From the NCBI RefSeq assembly GCF_002139915.1, contig NZ_CP018788.1, forward strand, positions 1,529,986 through 1,593,985: 64,000 nt of DNA, read 5' to 3'. Position numbers and translations under genes: made by a program. Numbering within the stretch: position 1 is the stretch's first letter; each line of letters opens with the position of its first letter. This DNA is from Campylobacter devanensis (lineage in GTDB: Bacteria > Campylobacterota > Campylobacteria > Campylobacterales > Campylobacteraceae). This document shows, in pieces, positions 19,489 through 29,272 of this stretch. The notes beneath the pieces are model-generated. The model saw only the letters and a list, made by a program, of their open reading frames with translations, ran no database searches and was not told the origin of the DNA.

Positions 19489-19748
19489 TATTCAACTCCT
19501 GTTTTCAAAACTGATTGTAAGCGGAATTTTTTTCTAGCGCTTAGCGGTCTGCACTCAACAGCTGATATAGTATCTCCCACTTTTAGCTCATTTTTCTCAT
19601 CATGAACTAGATACTTTTTAAAGCGTTTTACGAATTTATGATATCTTGGGTGCATAACTCTTCTTTCAACTAATATAGTTGCAGTTTTATTCCCAGCTAT
19701 CGCTACTACGACACCTTGAATTTCTCTTTTCATTTCTACTGCCATCAT
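19488..19748 (-). CDS. rpsQ: 30S ribosomal protein S17
   Basis: 86 aa from the first Met; [13 protein letters not shown] (one codon in) and MKREIQG are alternative starts. OB-fold core with [20 protein letters not shown] and [17 protein letters not shown]. Primary 16S-binding protein; 7 bases after rpmC. Confidence 0.97.
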   Translation of the reverse strand: MMAVEMKREIQGVVVAIAGNKTATILVERRVMHPRYHKFVKRFKKYLVHDEKNELKVGDTISAVECRPLSARKKFRLQSVLKTGVE

Positions 19749-19755
19749 TTACCCC

Positions 19756-19941
19756 TTACTTCGCAGCACTAATTGCAGTATTGATCCTAGCGATATCTTT
19801 TTTAGCTTCACGGATCTCATTTGGGTTAGTTAGCTGCATAGTTTTTAGCTTTTGTCTAAGTGTAAATAAAAGCACCTTTTTCTCTTTTAACAAAGCGTTA
19901 AGTTCGCTTAAATTTTTTCCACTTATATCAGTATATTTCAT
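19756..19941 (-). CDS. rpmC: 50S ribosomal protein L29
   Basis: 61 aa two-helix protein ([20 protein letters not shown], then [18 protein letters not shown]) at the tunnel exit, where trigger factor and SRP dock next to L23. Its start overlaps the last 14 bases of rplP. Confidence 0.97.
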   Translation of the reverse strand: MKYTDISGKNLSELNALLKEKKVLLFTLRQKLKTMQLTNPNEIREAKKDIARINTAISAAK

Positions 19942-20353
19942 TTTCGCTCTCTCTTGTTACAAACTTAGTTTTAAATGGTAGTTTGTGCATAGCTAATGTC
20001 AGAGCCTCTCTAGCAAGCTCTTCAGATACTCCAGCCATTTCAAATATTATTCTACCTGGTTTAATATTCATAACCCACTCTTCAACACCACCTTTACCTT
20101 TACCCATACGAGTTTCTAATGGTTTTTTGGTTATTGGTTTATCTGGAAATACTCTAATCCAAGTTTTAGCCTGTCTTTTAACATGACGAGTATATGCTTG
20201 ACGAGCAGATTCTATTTGACGAGAGTTGATTCTACCAGCTTCTACAGCCTTTAATCCAAATTCGCCAAGTGCTAGAGCTGTACCACGAGTTGCGTAGCCA
20301 CGATTGCGGCCTTTCATCATTTTACGATATTTCGTTCTTTTTGGTAATAACAT
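19928..20353 (-). CDS. rplP: 50S ribosomal protein L16
   Basis: 141 aa; begins [19 protein letters not shown] with [20 protein letters not shown], the signature near the A site. It contacts aminoacyl-tRNA and is essential for late 50S assembly. It shares base 20353 with rpsC and overlaps rpmC. Confidence 0.98.
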   Translation of the reverse strand: MLLPKRTKYRKMMKGRNRGYATRGTALALGEFGLKAVEAGRINSRQIESARQAYTRHVKRQAKTWIRVFPDKPITKKPLETRMGKGKGGVEEWVMNIKPGRIIFEMAGVSEELAREALTLAMHKLPFKTKFVTRESENEIY

Positions 20354-21051
20354 TATTTACCCCTTCTAGCGCGTTTTGCTTTTTTAGGAGCTGTCTCTTC
20401 GCTCTTTTGCTCTTGGATACCTTTTTGAAGTACTTCACCTTTAAATATCCATACTTTGACACCTATATTGCCATAAGTTGTGTGAGCTTCAGCAAAACCA
20501 TAGTCTATTCTAGCTCTTAAAGTATGCAAAGGCACACGACCTTCAAGATACCACTCTGTTCTAGCCATTTCAGCACCGCCTAAGCGACCTGCTACGCTTA
20601 CTTTAATACCTTTGGCACCAGCTTTTTGAGCACCTTGGATTACTTTTTTCATAGCACGGCGGAATGCCACACGACGCTCAAGTTGCATCGCTACATTTTC
20701 AGCTGCTAATTGAGCTGAGCTTCCTGCTTTACGCTCTTCTTTGATATTGATAGCTACATCTTTATTGACTAATTTAGCAACTTCTAGTCTTAAATTTTCT
20801 ACTTCGCCACCTTTTTTGCCGATGATGATACCAGGACGAGCCGCAACTACTGTAACTCTTAGTTTTTTAGCTGTTCTTTCAACTAAAATTTGGCTAACAC
20901 CAGCGTAATATAGCTTAGCTTTTAGGAATTTTCTTATTTTATAGTCTTCGCCTATGTTTTCTGGAAGAGTTGCTTTTGATGGAAACCATCTAGACTCCCA
21001 GTTTCTGTTTATACCTAGTCTAAGACCTATTGGATTAACTTTTTGTCCCAT
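20353..21051 (-). CDS. rpsC: 30S ribosomal protein S3
   Basis: 232 aa; N-terminal KH domain ([20 protein letters not shown]) and C-terminal [20 protein letters not shown], ending in a basic tail. S3 lines the mRNA entry channel and has helicase activity with S4 and S5. One base separates it from rplV. Confidence 0.98.
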   Translation of the reverse strand: MGQKVNPIGLRLGINRNWESRWFPSKATLPENIGEDYKIRKFLKAKLYYAGVSQILVERTAKKLRVTVVAARPGIIIGKKGGEVENLRLEVAKLVNKDVAINIKEERKAGSSAQLAAENVAMQLERRVAFRRAMKKVIQGAQKAGAKGIKVSVAGRLGGAEMARTEWYLEGRVPLHTLRARIDYGFAEAHTTYGNIGVKVWIFKGEVLQKGIQEQKSEETAPKKAKRARRGK

Positions 21052-21052
21052 T

Positions 21053-21391
21053 TTATGCTTCCTTCTCTGTTTTTGCTGGTCTAGCTACTTCTACTAAGAT
21101 ATGGCTAGTAGGTTTGCGAATTCTACTTGCGCTTCCTCTTGCTCTTGGGCGGAATCTTTTTAAGACAGGACCTGCATCTACTCTACAACTTTTCACAACT
21201 ACCTCTTCAGGCTCAAATCCGCCATTAGCTACAGCCGAGCTGATAGCATTTGCGATATATTTTGCGCCACGATTTGGCATAAAGCTAAGGCTAGCTAATG
21301 CTAATTCAGCATTCATGCCTTGAACTTCATCAGCTATTAATCTAGCTTTTGTTGGAGATAGTCTGATGAATTTAATAATCGCTCTACTCAT
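21053..21391 (-). CDS. rplV: 50S ribosomal protein L22
   Basis: 112 aa; begins [20 protein letters not shown], with the tunnel-lining hairpin in [20 protein letters not shown]. Changes in this loop are known to give macrolide resistance; nothing abnormal is visible here. Between rpsS and rpsC. Confidence 0.98.
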   Translation of the reverse strand: MSRAIIKFIRLSPTKARLIADEVQGMNAELALASLSFMPNRGAKYIANAISSAVANGGFEPEEVVVKSCRVDAGPVLKRFRPRARGSASRIRKPTSHILVEVARPAKTEKEA

Positions 21392-21400
21392 AACTTCCCC

Positions 21401-21682
21401 TTATTTACCTATTTTTTTCTGAACAGAGCCTTTGTGACCCTTAAATGTTCTTGTTGGAGCGAATTCGCCTAGCTTGTAACCTATATGATTTTCTGTTATA
21501 TATACAGGGATAAAGCTTTTGCCATTATGCACATTAAATGTCAAACCTATCATTTCAGGTGTAATTGTACTTCTTCTTGACCAAGTTTTGATTGGTTTAT
21601 TATCATTAGCAGCTTTTGCAGCGATGACTTTTTTCATTACATGGTCATCTACAAAAGGACCTTTTTTTAGCGATCTAGCCAT
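21401..21682 (-). CDS. rpsS: 30S ribosomal protein S19
   Basis: 93 aa; [19 protein letters not shown] and [20 protein letters not shown] C-terminal motif (here [16 protein letters not shown]). It binds S13 in the head. It is two bases from rplB. Confidence 0.98.
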   Translation of the reverse strand: MARSLKKGPFVDDHVMKKVIAAKAANDNKPIKTWSRRSTITPEMIGLTFNVHNGKSFIPVYITENHIGYKLGEFAPTRTFKGHKGSVQKKIGK

Positions 21683-21684
21683 CG

Positions 21685-22515
21685 TTATTTACCCTTTCTT
21701 CTAGAAATTATAAGTCTATCACTAGCTTTTTTACGGCGAGTTTTAGCACCTTTAGTTGGTTTGCCCCATGGAGTAACTGGGTGGCGACCCGAATTTTTCT
21801 TACCTTCACCACCGCCGTGTGGGTGATCTACTGGGTTCATCGCACTACCTCTAGTTTGTGGGCGGATACCTCTATAGCGATTGCGACCTGCTTTACCTAT
21901 AGTTACATTTGCCCAATCTTCATTACCAACTACGCCAACTGTAGCCATACATTCAGCTAGTACTTGTCTCATTTCACCGCTTGGAAGTCTTAGGATTACA
22001 TATTTTTCTTCTTTACCCATAAGTTGAGCATATCCACCCGCACTTCTTGCCATTTGGGCACCTTTGCCCGGTTTTAGCTCGATATTATGGACGATTGTAC
22101 CAACTGGAATGCTTTTTAACTTCATAGCGTTACCTGGTTTTATATCAAGACCGGCTTCGGCTGCACTGATAACATCGCCTACATTTAAGCCACTAGGGCG
22201 GATAATATATCTTTTTTCGCCATCTACATATGAGATTAGAGCGATACGGCAATTTCTATTTGGATCATACTCAATAGCTTCAACCTTGCCTGGAATTCCA
22301 AATTTACGACGCTTAAAGTCAATTATACGATATAATTTTTTAGCACCTGCTTCTTTATGGCGACTTGTGATTCTACCATTGTTATTTCTACCAGCTGCGG
22401 CAGGAATTTTAACAAGTAGGCTTCTTACGCTAGCTTTAGCTGTGATATCCTCACTGCTAAGACTTGTCATAAATCTTCTACTTGGGGTATAAGGTTTAAA
22501 ACTTCTTATTGCCAT
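21685..22515 (-). CDS. rplB: 50S ribosomal protein L2
   Basis: 276 aa; one of the most conserved ribosomal proteins, needed for subunit association and peptidyl transfer. Motifs include [19 protein letters not shown] and the C-terminal [17 protein letters not shown] with the essential histidine. Order rplW-rplB-rpsS. Confidence 0.98.
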   Translation of the reverse strand: MAIRSFKPYTPSRRFMTSLSSEDITAKASVRSLLVKIPAAAGRNNNGRITSRHKEAGAKKLYRIIDFKRRKFGIPGKVEAIEYDPNRNCRIALISYVDGEKRYIIRPSGLNVGDVISAAEAGLDIKPGNAMKLKSIPVGTIVHNIELKPGKGAQMARSAGGYAQLMGKEEKYVILRLPSGEMRQVLAECMATVGVVGNEDWANVTIGKAGRNRYRGIRPQTRGSAMNPVDHPHGGGEGKKNSGRHPVTPWGKPTKGAKTRRKKASDRLIISRRKGK

Positions 22516-22516
22516 C

Positions 22517-22798
22517 TTATGCCTCCTGACTTGCTAGGCTTACGCCATCTGGTAATTTGACATAGAATTTTTTATAATCGTTTCTTACGCCAACTCTACC
22601 TCTAAAACGCTTAACTTTGCCGTCTATTCTAAGTGAATTTACTCTAAGTGGCGTTACACCAAAATACTCTCTTAATACCTCTTTTAGGCCATTTTTAGTC
22701 ATTTTTGGTGAAGTTTGGATCACTACTACACCTTGTTCTTGAAGGCCAAGAGTTTTTTCTGTATATACTATAGTTTTGATATCTGTTATATCTGCCAT
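22517..22798 (-). CDS. rplW: 50S ribosomal protein L23
   Basis: 93 aa; tunnel-exit protein that docks trigger factor and SRP ([35 protein letters not shown]). One base from rplB and two from rplD. Confidence 0.97.
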   Translation of the reverse strand: MADITDIKTIVYTEKTLGLQEQGVVVIQTSPKMTKNGLKEVLREYFGVTPLRVNSLRIDGKVKRFRGRVGVRNDYKKFYVKLPDGVSLASQEA

Positions 22799-22800
22799 TT

Positions 22801-23415
22801 TTAGCCCTCTTTTACTATTGATTGTAGTGCTGATTTCTCTGCTATAACCGCACTATAGACTGAGACTAAATATGCATTTACTTCACTAGCATCAATTACA
22901 TAGCAATTTGCTAGGTTTCTAAATGCCAAAAGAGTCTTAGCATCAAGCTCATTTTTGATGATTAACGCATCTCTAACGCCTAGTTTTTTGATGATAGCTG
23001 CTGCGTCTTTTGTTTTGCCACTTTCGATAGCGATGCTATCTACTGCGTAAAATTTGCCATTTGCTACTTTTTCGTTTAGAGCAAATTCAAGCGCTAATCT
23101 TTTTTGTTTTTTATTAACTTTTTGATTATAATTTCTATTATTTTTAGGACCAAATGCCACAGCACCGCCAACCCAAACATTTGTTCTAGTTGAACCAGCT
23201 CTTGCACCACCACGGCCTTTTTGACGCCAAGGTTTTTTACCGCCACCACTTACATCTGAGCGACCTTTTGTGTGGGCTGAGTTTGCTCTCATACTAGCAA
23301 GGTAGCTTTTGACATAGAGATATAAATTGTGCGAATTTACTTCAGCGTAACTAGCTGGAAGTTCTAATTCACTTGTTTTTTCAAATTTATCATTTAAAAC
23401 TGCTATTTTACTCAT
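22801..23415 (-). CDS. rplD: 50S ribosomal protein L4
   Basis: 204 aa; tunnel-constriction protein with the extended loop [20 protein letters not shown]. In E. coli it also represses the S10 operon by attenuation; no L4 leader is recognised here. It overlaps rplC by 4 bases. Confidence 0.98.
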   Translation of the reverse strand: MSKIAVLNDKFEKTSELELPASYAEVNSHNLYLYVKSYLASMRANSAHTKGRSDVSGGGKKPWRQKGRGGARAGSTRTNVWVGGAVAFGPKNNRNYNQKVNKKQKRLALEFALNEKVANGKFYAVDSIAIESGKTKDAAAIIKKLGVRDALIIKNELDAKTLLAFRNLANCYVIDASEVNAYLVSVYSAVIAEKSALQSIVKEG

Positions 23416-23993
23416 TTAACTATCCTTACTCTACCCATCGCACCATTAAATCCTGGAACTGAGCCTTTTAATACTAAAATTCCATTAGCACTATCAAAGC
23501 TTACAACTTCGTTTTTAACGGTAGTTTTTTCATTACCATAGTGTCCGGCCATTTTTCTACCTGGTTGGACACGGCCTGGCCATTCGCAGTTACCTATAGA
23601 ACCTGGTCTGCGGTGAAATCTCGAACCATGACTTGCAGGACCACCTGAAAATCCATGTCTTTTTATAACACCTTGGAAGCCTCTACCTTTTGTATTAAAG
23701 CTAACTTTTAAAACTTTTGCTTCATTTAGTGGAGTAGTATCTAAATCCCCAGCTTCGCTATTTGCTACGCTTAGAGTCGCAAATTGGTTAAATTCGCTAC
23801 TTAAACCATATTTTTTTTGCTGACCTTTTATGGCTTTGTTATTTGTTTTTGTGTGTGCATAAGCTACGATAGCTCTGCTATTTTCGCCTACTTCGCATAC
23901 TTTAGCTGGTAAAAGTCTAAGCAATGTAACAGGAGTGCTTGGGTTTGAGATAGTTCTGCTCATACCTATTTTTTCTACGATATATTCCATCAT
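23412..23993 (-). CDS. rplC: 50S ribosomal protein L3
   Basis: 193 aa; begins [14 protein letters not shown] (start ambiguous by one codon) with [20 protein letters not shown] and the peptidyl-transferase-centre finger [20 protein letters not shown]. It lies 15 bases after rpsJ. Confidence 0.98.
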   Translation of the reverse strand: MMEYIVEKIGMSRTISNPSTPVTLLRLLPAKVCEVGENSRAIVAYAHTKTNNKAIKGQQKKYGLSSEFNQFATLSVANSEAGDLDTTPLNEAKVLKVSFNTKGRGFQGVIKRHGFSGGPASHGSRFHRRPGSIGNCEWPGRVQPGRKMAGHYGNEKTTVKNEVVSFDSANGILVLKGSVPGFNGAMGRVRIVK

Positions 23994-24008
23994 CTCTTCC
24001 TTTTATGC

Positions 24009-24320
24009 TTACTTGCCCATAGCGCGAACTTCGACATTAACTTCTGGAGCTAAGTCAAGCTTGGTTAGGCTATCAACTGTATCAGGCGTAGCTGCTACGA
24101 TATCTAGCATACGAGCGTGAATTCTCATCTCAAATTGCTCACGAGAATCTTTATTTACATGTGGAGATTTTAACACTGTATAGCGTTTAATCTTTGTAGG
24201 CATAGGTACTGGCCCACGAACATCGGCACCAGTGCGTTTGACAGCTTCTACAATGGCTGCAACTGTGCGGTCTAGAACTCTGTGGTCATAAGCTTTTAGC
24301 TTAAGCCTAATTCTTTCCAT
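24009..24320 (-). CDS. rpsJ: 30S ribosomal protein S10
   Basis: 103 aa; [20 protein letters not shown] and the [19 protein letters not shown] signature. It is the first gene of the S10-spc-alpha superoperon; promoter at 24445-24450. S10 (NusE) also acts in antitermination. Confidence 0.98.
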   Translation of the reverse strand: MERIRLKLKAYDHRVLDRTVAAIVEAVKRTGADVRGPVPMPTKIKRYTVLKSPHVNKDSREQFEMRIHARMLDIVAATPDTVDSLTKLDLAPEVNVEVRAMGK

Positions 24321-24444
24321 ATTTTTTCCTTTAAAAATAACTTATCGCTAACTTGCGACCTTTTGATATAATGCTCTTGCAGAGGCTTATTATTAATCTC
24401 TCAAGCATGCAAGCAAAGCTTACGCTTCTCATCAAAAGACGCGA

Positions 24445-24450
24445 ATTATA
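24445..24450 (-). promoter_or_regulatory. Promoter (-10 box) of the ribosomal superoperon
   Basis: TATAAT on the minus strand preceded by TTTTGGG, about 125 bases before the rpsJ ATG, giving a ~115-base leader with several possible short hairpins. T-rich, AT-periodic sequence upstream is typical of Campylobacter sigma-70 promoters. Confidence 0.7.
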
Positions 24451-24661
24451 CCCAAAATAAGTTTTAAAATCAAATTTTAGCGCTATTTTTGCAAATTTTG
24501 TTTTATTTTTTTCCTTTTTATAAGGAATATTTTAAATATTAGAATGAAATTTAAATTTAGATAATCTATAGCATTATGTTATTATTACTAAAAGATTGTA
24601 AAGTTAATTAAGTAATTTCTATATAACATTAAATTTATCTAATTTACAATCAAATTTTAGA

Positions 24662-24667
24662 TATAAT
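24662..24667 (+). promoter_or_regulatory. -10 box of the phase-variable kinase gene
   Basis: TATAAT on the plus strand 25 bases before the ATG at 24692, with AAAGG as the ribosome-binding site. The rest of 24451-24660 is AT-rich and shows no gene. Confidence 0.6.
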
Positions 24668-24691
24668 TAACATAAATTAAAAAGGTAATTA

Positions 24692-25198
24692 ATGAAAATA
24701 TATCAAAATCGCTCGCAACTACTTGAGCAATTAAATCAAATTTGTATTCAAACATTAAAAGAAAAACCACGACTAATAGTAGCACTAACTGGGCTATGTG
24801 GTAGTGGCAAAAGCACACTTGGCAAGACAATTCGTAAAAAAGGCTTTGGTAACTTTGCCCCGTACCAAATCGCCGTCATAGATGATAATGTGATGAGCTT
24901 AAACCTATTTATTGCGCGCCCTAAAATTCGCAATACCCCCCCCCAACAAAATCTAAAAGATAATCTAAAACCATTTACAAAATTTCTACCTCCATATGTC
25001 AAAATAATTTTTTATATCTGTGCAAATCCAGTAAGAATAAACTTTGCTGATGTAGTAATAATCCTTAAAATCGATGAGCAAAGACGCCAAAAACAGCTAG
25101 AACAAAGAGAGAGCGATGCAGAGCTAATAAAATCCCTAATGAACGGAAAAATAAATATCGATATACCTTTTACACACGGGCTTTGTTTGGTGGAGTAG
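24692..25198 (+). CDS. Small P-loop nucleoside-kinase-like protein, phase-variable (ON)
   Basis: A 168-residue P-loop protein. The Walker A motif GLCGSGKS is at residues 34-41; IAVIDDNVMS (about 69) is a plausible Walker B or acceptor-site region. ADVVIILKIDEQRRQKQLEQ resembles the Asp/Glu-x-Arg lid segment of nucleoside and shikimate kinases. A run of nine C (24936-24944) lies in the coding sequence (residues ~83-85). With nine C the reading frame is continuous and the protein looks coherent on both sides, so this is the ON state. Substrate unknown; a zeta-toxin-like role is possible but unsupported. Confidence 0.75.
   Translation: MKIYQNRSQLLEQLNQICIQTLKEKPRLIVALTGLCGSGKSTLGKTIRKKGFGNFAPYQIAVIDDNVMSLNLFIARPKIRNTPPQQNLKDNLKPFTKFLPPYVKIIFYICANPVRINFADVVIILKIDEQRRQKQLEQRESDAELIKSLMNGKINIDIPFTHGLCLVE
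24936..24944 (+). repeat. Poly-C(9) contingency tract in the kinase gene
   Basis: Nine consecutive C inside codons ACC-CCC-CCC-CAA. Any change not a multiple of three breaks the kinase in its middle. Confidence 0.85.
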
Positions 25199-25356
25199 CT
25201 TTAAATTCTATGATTTAGCTAAATTTAAAAATTTTTTCCGTTGTGGGTTTTGCAAATATAAGGCGTGATAGTATAAATTTACAAAGAATGCTATCATTAC
25301 CAGAGATAAAAGTTTATTTATTTTAGCGTCACTAAGTATATTAAAATTTAATAACG

Positions 25357-25385
25357 TTAATATATTGGCATTATTAATATATTAA
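25357..25385. terminator. AT-rich hairpin between convergent genes
   Basis: TTAATATATT / AATATATTAA, a perfect 10-bp dyad with a 9-base loop, between the kinase (plus) and the Crp/Fnr gene (minus). It is weakly stable because it is all A-T, so it is only a possible bidirectional terminator. Confidence 0.4.
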
Positions 25386-25399
25386 AGATAAAGTTAAAT

Positions 25400-26008
25400 T
25401 TAAGCTATTATATAGCTGCTTTTACCATATTTAATAAGCTTTCCAGTTTTGATAAGTTTATTAAATATAGTCGATACACTTTGGCGTTGCGCTCCTAAAA
25501 GATTAGATAGCGTAGCAATAGAAAATGGAATCTCAACTAGCTTTTTATCCCGCACCATCATATGCTGTTCATCTGCTAAGTTATGCAAAAAGCTTACAAT
25601 CCTGCTTTCTAAACTACCAAATACTATATCAGCTACAATCTGGCGTGTCATTATAGTAGTACGAATTAGCGAATTTACCATTGCCATACTAAATTTCTCA
25701 TTTTCAAAAAGCTCTTTTACATCGCATAGATTTAACTCCATTGCCTCAGAATCGCTTAAAAACTCCAAAACACTATCGCTATCGATTAAGACAATTGAAC
25801 CTTTATTGATAAAATTTATGATAAATTCATTTGCGCCATTTATATAGCTTAGCTTTGCTTGGCCACTTTTTAGGATTATAAATTTAATATTTTGTGCGTA
25901 AATTAACTCAGATGTATAATATTTAGCCTGACGAAATAGAGCTAAATCCTCGCTGCTAAGCAGCTCAAAATCCGTATAATTCTCATGATCAAATCTGCTA
26001 ATATTCAT
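25400..26008 (-). CDS. Crp/Fnr-family regulator next to the S/N-oxide reductase operon
   Basis: A 202-residue regulator with a divergent N-terminal sensor domain (about 1-115), a dimerisation helix, and a C-terminal HTH of the Crp type (PFSIATLSNLLGAQRQSVST, about 163-182). No cysteine cluster of the Fnr kind is present. Its gene lies just downstream of the reductase/cytochrome operon on the same strand, separated by a strong terminator, and its own promoter lies between the arms of a 17-bp inverted repeat. It probably activates the reductase operon through the dyad at 29273-29288. Confidence 0.85.
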   Translation of the reverse strand: MNISRFDHENYTDFELLSSEDLALFRQAKYYTSELIYAQNIKFIILKSGQAKLSYINGANEFIINFINKGSIVLIDSDSVLEFLSDSEAMELNLCDVKELFENEKFSMAMVNSLIRTTIMTRQIVADIVFGSLESRIVSFLHNLADEQHMMVRDKKLVEIPFSIATLSNLLGAQRQSVSTIFNKLIKTGKLIKYGKSSYIIA

Positions 26009-26043
26009 CGCACACTTTCACTTAAATTTTTTAAATTTATCAT

Positions 26044-26099
26044 AAATTTAATTAATCTAAAATTGCAAAATATAGTATATTATTAGATTAATTAAATTT
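26044..26099. promoter_or_regulatory. 17-bp inverted repeat bracketing the Crp/Fnr promoter
   Basis: 26044-26060 and 26083-26099 are perfect inverted copies of 17 bp, separated by 22 bases that contain the only plausible -10 sequences before the regulator gene. This is a candidate autoregulatory operator or a structured leader. Confidence 0.55.
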
Positions 26100-26100
26100 T

Positions 26101-26135
26101 AATTTTAACCTCTTTGCAAGAAAGAGGTTAAAATT
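26101..26135 (-). terminator. Strong terminator after the S/N-oxide reductase gene
   Basis: A perfect 15-bp stem (26101-26115 with 26121-26135) and a 5-base loop, starting 1 base past the reductase stop, with T-rich sequence following on the minus strand. Confidence 0.9.
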
Positions 26136-26136
26136 A

Positions 26137-28650
26137 TTAGCTATTTTTAGCACCTTTTGGAGCTTTAAATGCTGTGAGTTCTGGGGCTGTGCCTTTATAT
26201 TTTTCTATATTTACAAGACCCGTATGAGAAATATTACCATTTGCTAATTTACTAGTTGGGATATCTAGCGTTAGAGTATTAGCGCATCCATTTTTACATA
26301 GACCACCATCAAATCCATCATACCACGCACCCTCTCTAAGTCTTACAACACCAGAGATAATATCATCACTAACCTCAGCACCAACTAATGCCTCACCACG
26401 AGCATTATATACTCGTACTAGATCGCCATTTTTAATACCTAGCTTAGCGGCATCTTTAGTGTTGATAAGTAGCGGTTCACGATTTGCTACAGCATAATTA
26501 TCTCTTAAAGATGTATTGTTTTGCTGAGAATGCAATCTATCAGTTGGATGAACTGTAATTAGATGGAATTTAGCCGGTTTATTTTTCATTCCTAGCCACT
26601 CAACTGGTTCAAACCATTTTGGATGTGCAGCACAATCATCATAGTTCATAGCCGCTATTGTATCACTATAAATTTCTATTAATCCAGATGGAGTTCCTAA
26701 AGCATTTAAGATTGGATCTTCTCTAAATTCAGCCATCCTTACCCAGCTTTCGCTCTCTAAAGTTGGAGCAAATGTAGTTGGCTCATTTTTATTCCACCAC
26801 TCATCAAAATTAGGCATAGTAATACCTAATGCTGTATTGGCATTAACTGCATTAGCAGCTACATTATAAAACTCTTCTAGCCAATCCATCTCAGTTTTGC
26901 CACCTTCTGTAAATGCCTCTACAAGGCCATCTGCATAGGCTTTAGCTAGATCGCTAAAGATTTGATAGTCATCTTTTGCCCCATGTTGTTTTTCTACTAC
27001 TTGCTTCATTGGAGCGATATTTTGATTTGAATAATCTCCAGTCATTGTCAAATCATTTCTTTCATATTGAGTAGTTACTGGGAATACGATATCAGCCATT
27101 TTGGCAGTTGGAGTCCAGTAAATTTCATTTACTACAACAGTTCTTGGGCGACGCCATGCTTTTATATTTGTATTAACATCTTGATGCTGAGTTATAGGGT
27201 TTCCACCCGCCCAGTAGATAAAATCAATATCTGGATATGTTATTTTTGTACCATTATGCTCTAAAGTTTTACCTGGATTTAAAATAGCCTCAGCTACTCT
27301 TGCTACTGGAAATGCATAGTCTGTACCAGCATTTAACCAGCTTTGAGCTGATTCATCGCCTTTAGCTTGACTAGCTAGACCTTTATATTTTCCATTTTCT
27401 ACTATGCCTACGCTTGCAGCATTTATACCGCCTAAAACACCACCAGCACATGTTGGAGCGCCGCCATTGCTGTAATGATAGCTAAGACCAAACCCACCGC
27501 CTGGTAAGCCAATTTGACCCAACATAGAAGCTAAAGTTACGAGCATCCAGTGAGGTTGTTCACCGTGATGAGCTCTTTGCATAGCCCAGCCACTCATTAG
27601 CATTGTACGATTAGCATATATTGTTTCAGCTAAATTTTTGATCACACTCTCTTTTAGGCCACAAATTTTTGATGCCCATTTAGCTGATTTTGGAGTTTTA
27701 TCACTTTTACCTAGTAGATATGGCAAGAATTTATCAAATCCAGTTGTATAGTTAGCTATAAATTCTTTATCATATTTACCTGTAGTATATAGGTGATGTG
27801 CCATACCAAGCATCATAGCTGTATCTGTATTTGGTCTTGGTGCAATCCATTTGGCTTTATCGCCAAAGAATTTACCAGTTTCACTCCATAATGGATCGAT
27901 TATAATAATCTCTTTGCCGCTATCTCTTAACTGCTCAAAATATTTAAACCCTTGATCATCTGTAGCGCTCCATGCAATTCTTAGCGTTGAGATCGGATTC
28001 ATACCCCATAAAACTACAACTTTTGAGTGTTCTAGTACTACTGGCCAGCTAGTTTGTTGCTCATAAACTTCAATACTTCCAACTACATGTGGCATAATAA
28101 CCTGACTAGCTCCAGTTGAATAATCACCCAAGGTTCCTACAAAACCGCCACTTAAATTCATAAATCTATGTAGCAAAATTCTAGGATTGTGTAATTTACC
28201 ACTACTATACCAACCATAACTTCCTGCAAATATGCTTTGCATACCTTTTTGTTCTCTTGTTTTTTTCAGCTCTCTTGCTACTAGCTTAATAGCATCTTCG
28301 TATTTTACCTCTACCCACTCATCTATACCTCTTAATTCTGGTTTTGGACTATCTGGGTTTTCTAGGTAGCTTTTTCTTACCATTGGAGCTGTTATTCTAG
28401 TTTTATATACCAAATCCGCCATTGTATCTTGAAGCGGATTTGGGATTTTTGATAGAGTTTGATATGGCTTAGAGCTTATAATTTTACCATTTTTTACTGT
28501 AGCTTTTAGCATACCCCAGTGAGCTGCTGTGAATATTTCACCATTTTTAACCACTTGTGTATTTGGCCCAGCAAATAGATTGCTAGGTAGCATTGGAGCA
28601 AGACTTAAAGCAGCACCTAATTTTAAAAATTCTCTTCTATTTGTTTTCAT
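26137..28650 (-). CDS. Periplasmic molybdopterin S/N-oxide reductase (TorA/BisC/DorA family)
   Basis: A catalytic molybdoenzyme of ~837 aa reducing TMAO, DMSO or related oxides as alternative electron acceptors. A Tat signal is present (KTNRREFLKLGAALSLAPM). The bis-MGD fold is marked by GSYGWYSSGKLHNPRILLHR (with the Mo-ligand serine region further on at GDYSTGASQVIMPHVVG), NPISTLRIAWSATDDQ and the C-terminal VHPTDRLHSQQNN. The serine rather than Cys/Sec at the metal site puts it in the DMSO-reductase family. I use the ATG at 28650, overlapping the cytochrome stop (ATGA); a longer in-frame start would bury the Tat motif. It matches the arrangement of Cj0264c/Cj0265c in C. jejuni. Confidence 0.93.
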   Translation of the reverse strand: MKTNRREFLKLGAALSLAPMLPSNLFAGPNTQVVKNGEIFTAAHWGMLKATVKNGKIISSKPYQTLSKIPNPLQDTMADLVYKTRITAPMVRKSYLENPDSPKPELRGIDEWVEVKYEDAIKLVARELKKTREQKGMQSIFAGSYGWYSSGKLHNPRILLHRFMNLSGGFVGTLGDYSTGASQVIMPHVVGSIEVYEQQTSWPVVLEHSKVVVLWGMNPISTLRIAWSATDDQGFKYFEQLRDSGKEIIIIDPLWSETGKFFGDKAKWIAPRPNTDTAMMLGMAHHLYTTGKYDKEFIANYTTGFDKFLPYLLGKSDKTPKSAKWASKICGLKESVIKNLAETIYANRTMLMSGWAMQRAHHGEQPHWMLVTLASMLGQIGLPGGGFGLSYHYSNGGAPTCAGGVLGGINAASVGIVENGKYKGLASQAKGDESAQSWLNAGTDYAFPVARVAEAILNPGKTLEHNGTKITYPDIDFIYWAGGNPITQHQDVNTNIKAWRRPRTVVVNEIYWTPTAKMADIVFPVTTQYERNDLTMTGDYSNQNIAPMKQVVEKQHGAKDDYQIFSDLAKAYADGLVEAFTEGGKTEMDWLEEFYNVAANAVNANTALGITMPNFDEWWNKNEPTTFAPTLESESWVRMAEFREDPILNALGTPSGLIEIYSDTIAAMNYDDCAAHPKWFEPVEWLGMKNKPAKFHLITVHPTDRLHSQQNNTSLRDNYAVANREPLLINTKDAAKLGIKNGDLVRVYNARGEALVGAEVSDDIISGVVRLREGAWYDGFDGGLCKNGCANTLTLDIPTSKLANGNISHTGLVNIEKYKGTAPELTAFKAPKGAKNS

Positions 28651-29216
28651 TTTACATCTCCTTTTGAAGCTTTTTGTAGATATTGAATTATTAGCCATTC
28701 ATCTTTTTTATCAATTGGCGTGCGTGATAGCATTGATTTAAATAGCGATGGCCATTGATTTGGGTTATATTGACTCTCTTTGTGCAAATGATGACAGATC
28801 GAACAGCTCTCTTGATATGTCTGTTTAGCTCTATCTAGCATAGGTTTTAGATCTTTTTCTAGGTTATCTTTTGTAGTATAGGCTATTACTTTAACCTCGT
28901 CCCACTTACCAGTCTCGCCTTTTTTGATTATCTCATATTTTGGCGTTTTAGTTTTAGCAAATGATAATGCTATAATACGCTCACCATTACTATAATATAT
29001 AACATTTGATGCAGCAGGATTTACAAATCCCTTTAGGCTAAATTTGATCTTATCTCCTGATTCTTCGATTACATCAATGCCATTTGTTGGCAAAAGCTTA
29101 CCAGCGATATCTTTTGAGTCTGGGGCTAGATATACTGGCTTGACATCTGTAGGGTATAGCATGCTAGCGCTAAGCGTACTAGATACGAGTAGGCTAGCCA
29201 ATATTAACTTTTTCAT
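28647..29216 (-). CDS. Monohaem cytochrome c, electron donor to the S/N-oxide reductase
   Basis: A 189-residue periplasmic protein with a Sec signal peptide (MKKLILASLLVSSTLSAS) and one haem-binding motif CSICH (C138, C141, H142). A ~110-residue N-terminal domain has SH3-like sequence. It is the first gene of the reductase operon, with a 4-base overlap into the reductase. It is far smaller than the pentahaem TorC; a one-haem partner of this kind is the Campylobacter arrangement. Electrons probably reach it from the quinol pool. Confidence 0.9.
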   Translation of the reverse strand: MKKLILASLLVSSTLSASMLYPTDVKPVYLAPDSKDIAGKLLPTNGIDVIEESGDKIKFSLKGFVNPAASNVIYYSNGERIIALSFAKTKTPKYEIIKKGETGKWDEVKVIAYTTKDNLEKDLKPMLDRAKQTYQESCSICHHLHKESQYNPNQWPSLFKSMLSRTPIDKKDEWLIIQYLQKASKGDVK

Positions 29217-29245
29217 CCTAAATCCTTTTAAAAAGTGATTGTATA

Positions 29246-29251
29246 ATTATA
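29246..29251 (-). promoter_or_regulatory. -10 box of the cytochrome/reductase operon
   Basis: TATAAT on the minus strand, 30 bases before the cytochrome ATG, with a start site predicted near 29239. Confidence 0.65.
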
Positions 29252-29272
29252 GGCTAAAATAAAGTTTAAGTT

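Noticed and set aside
24331..24691. tRNA or small RNA in the gap before the kinase
   Set aside because: Short hairpins exist but no cloverleaf, CCA end or conserved loop; best read as the S10 leader and two divergent promoters.
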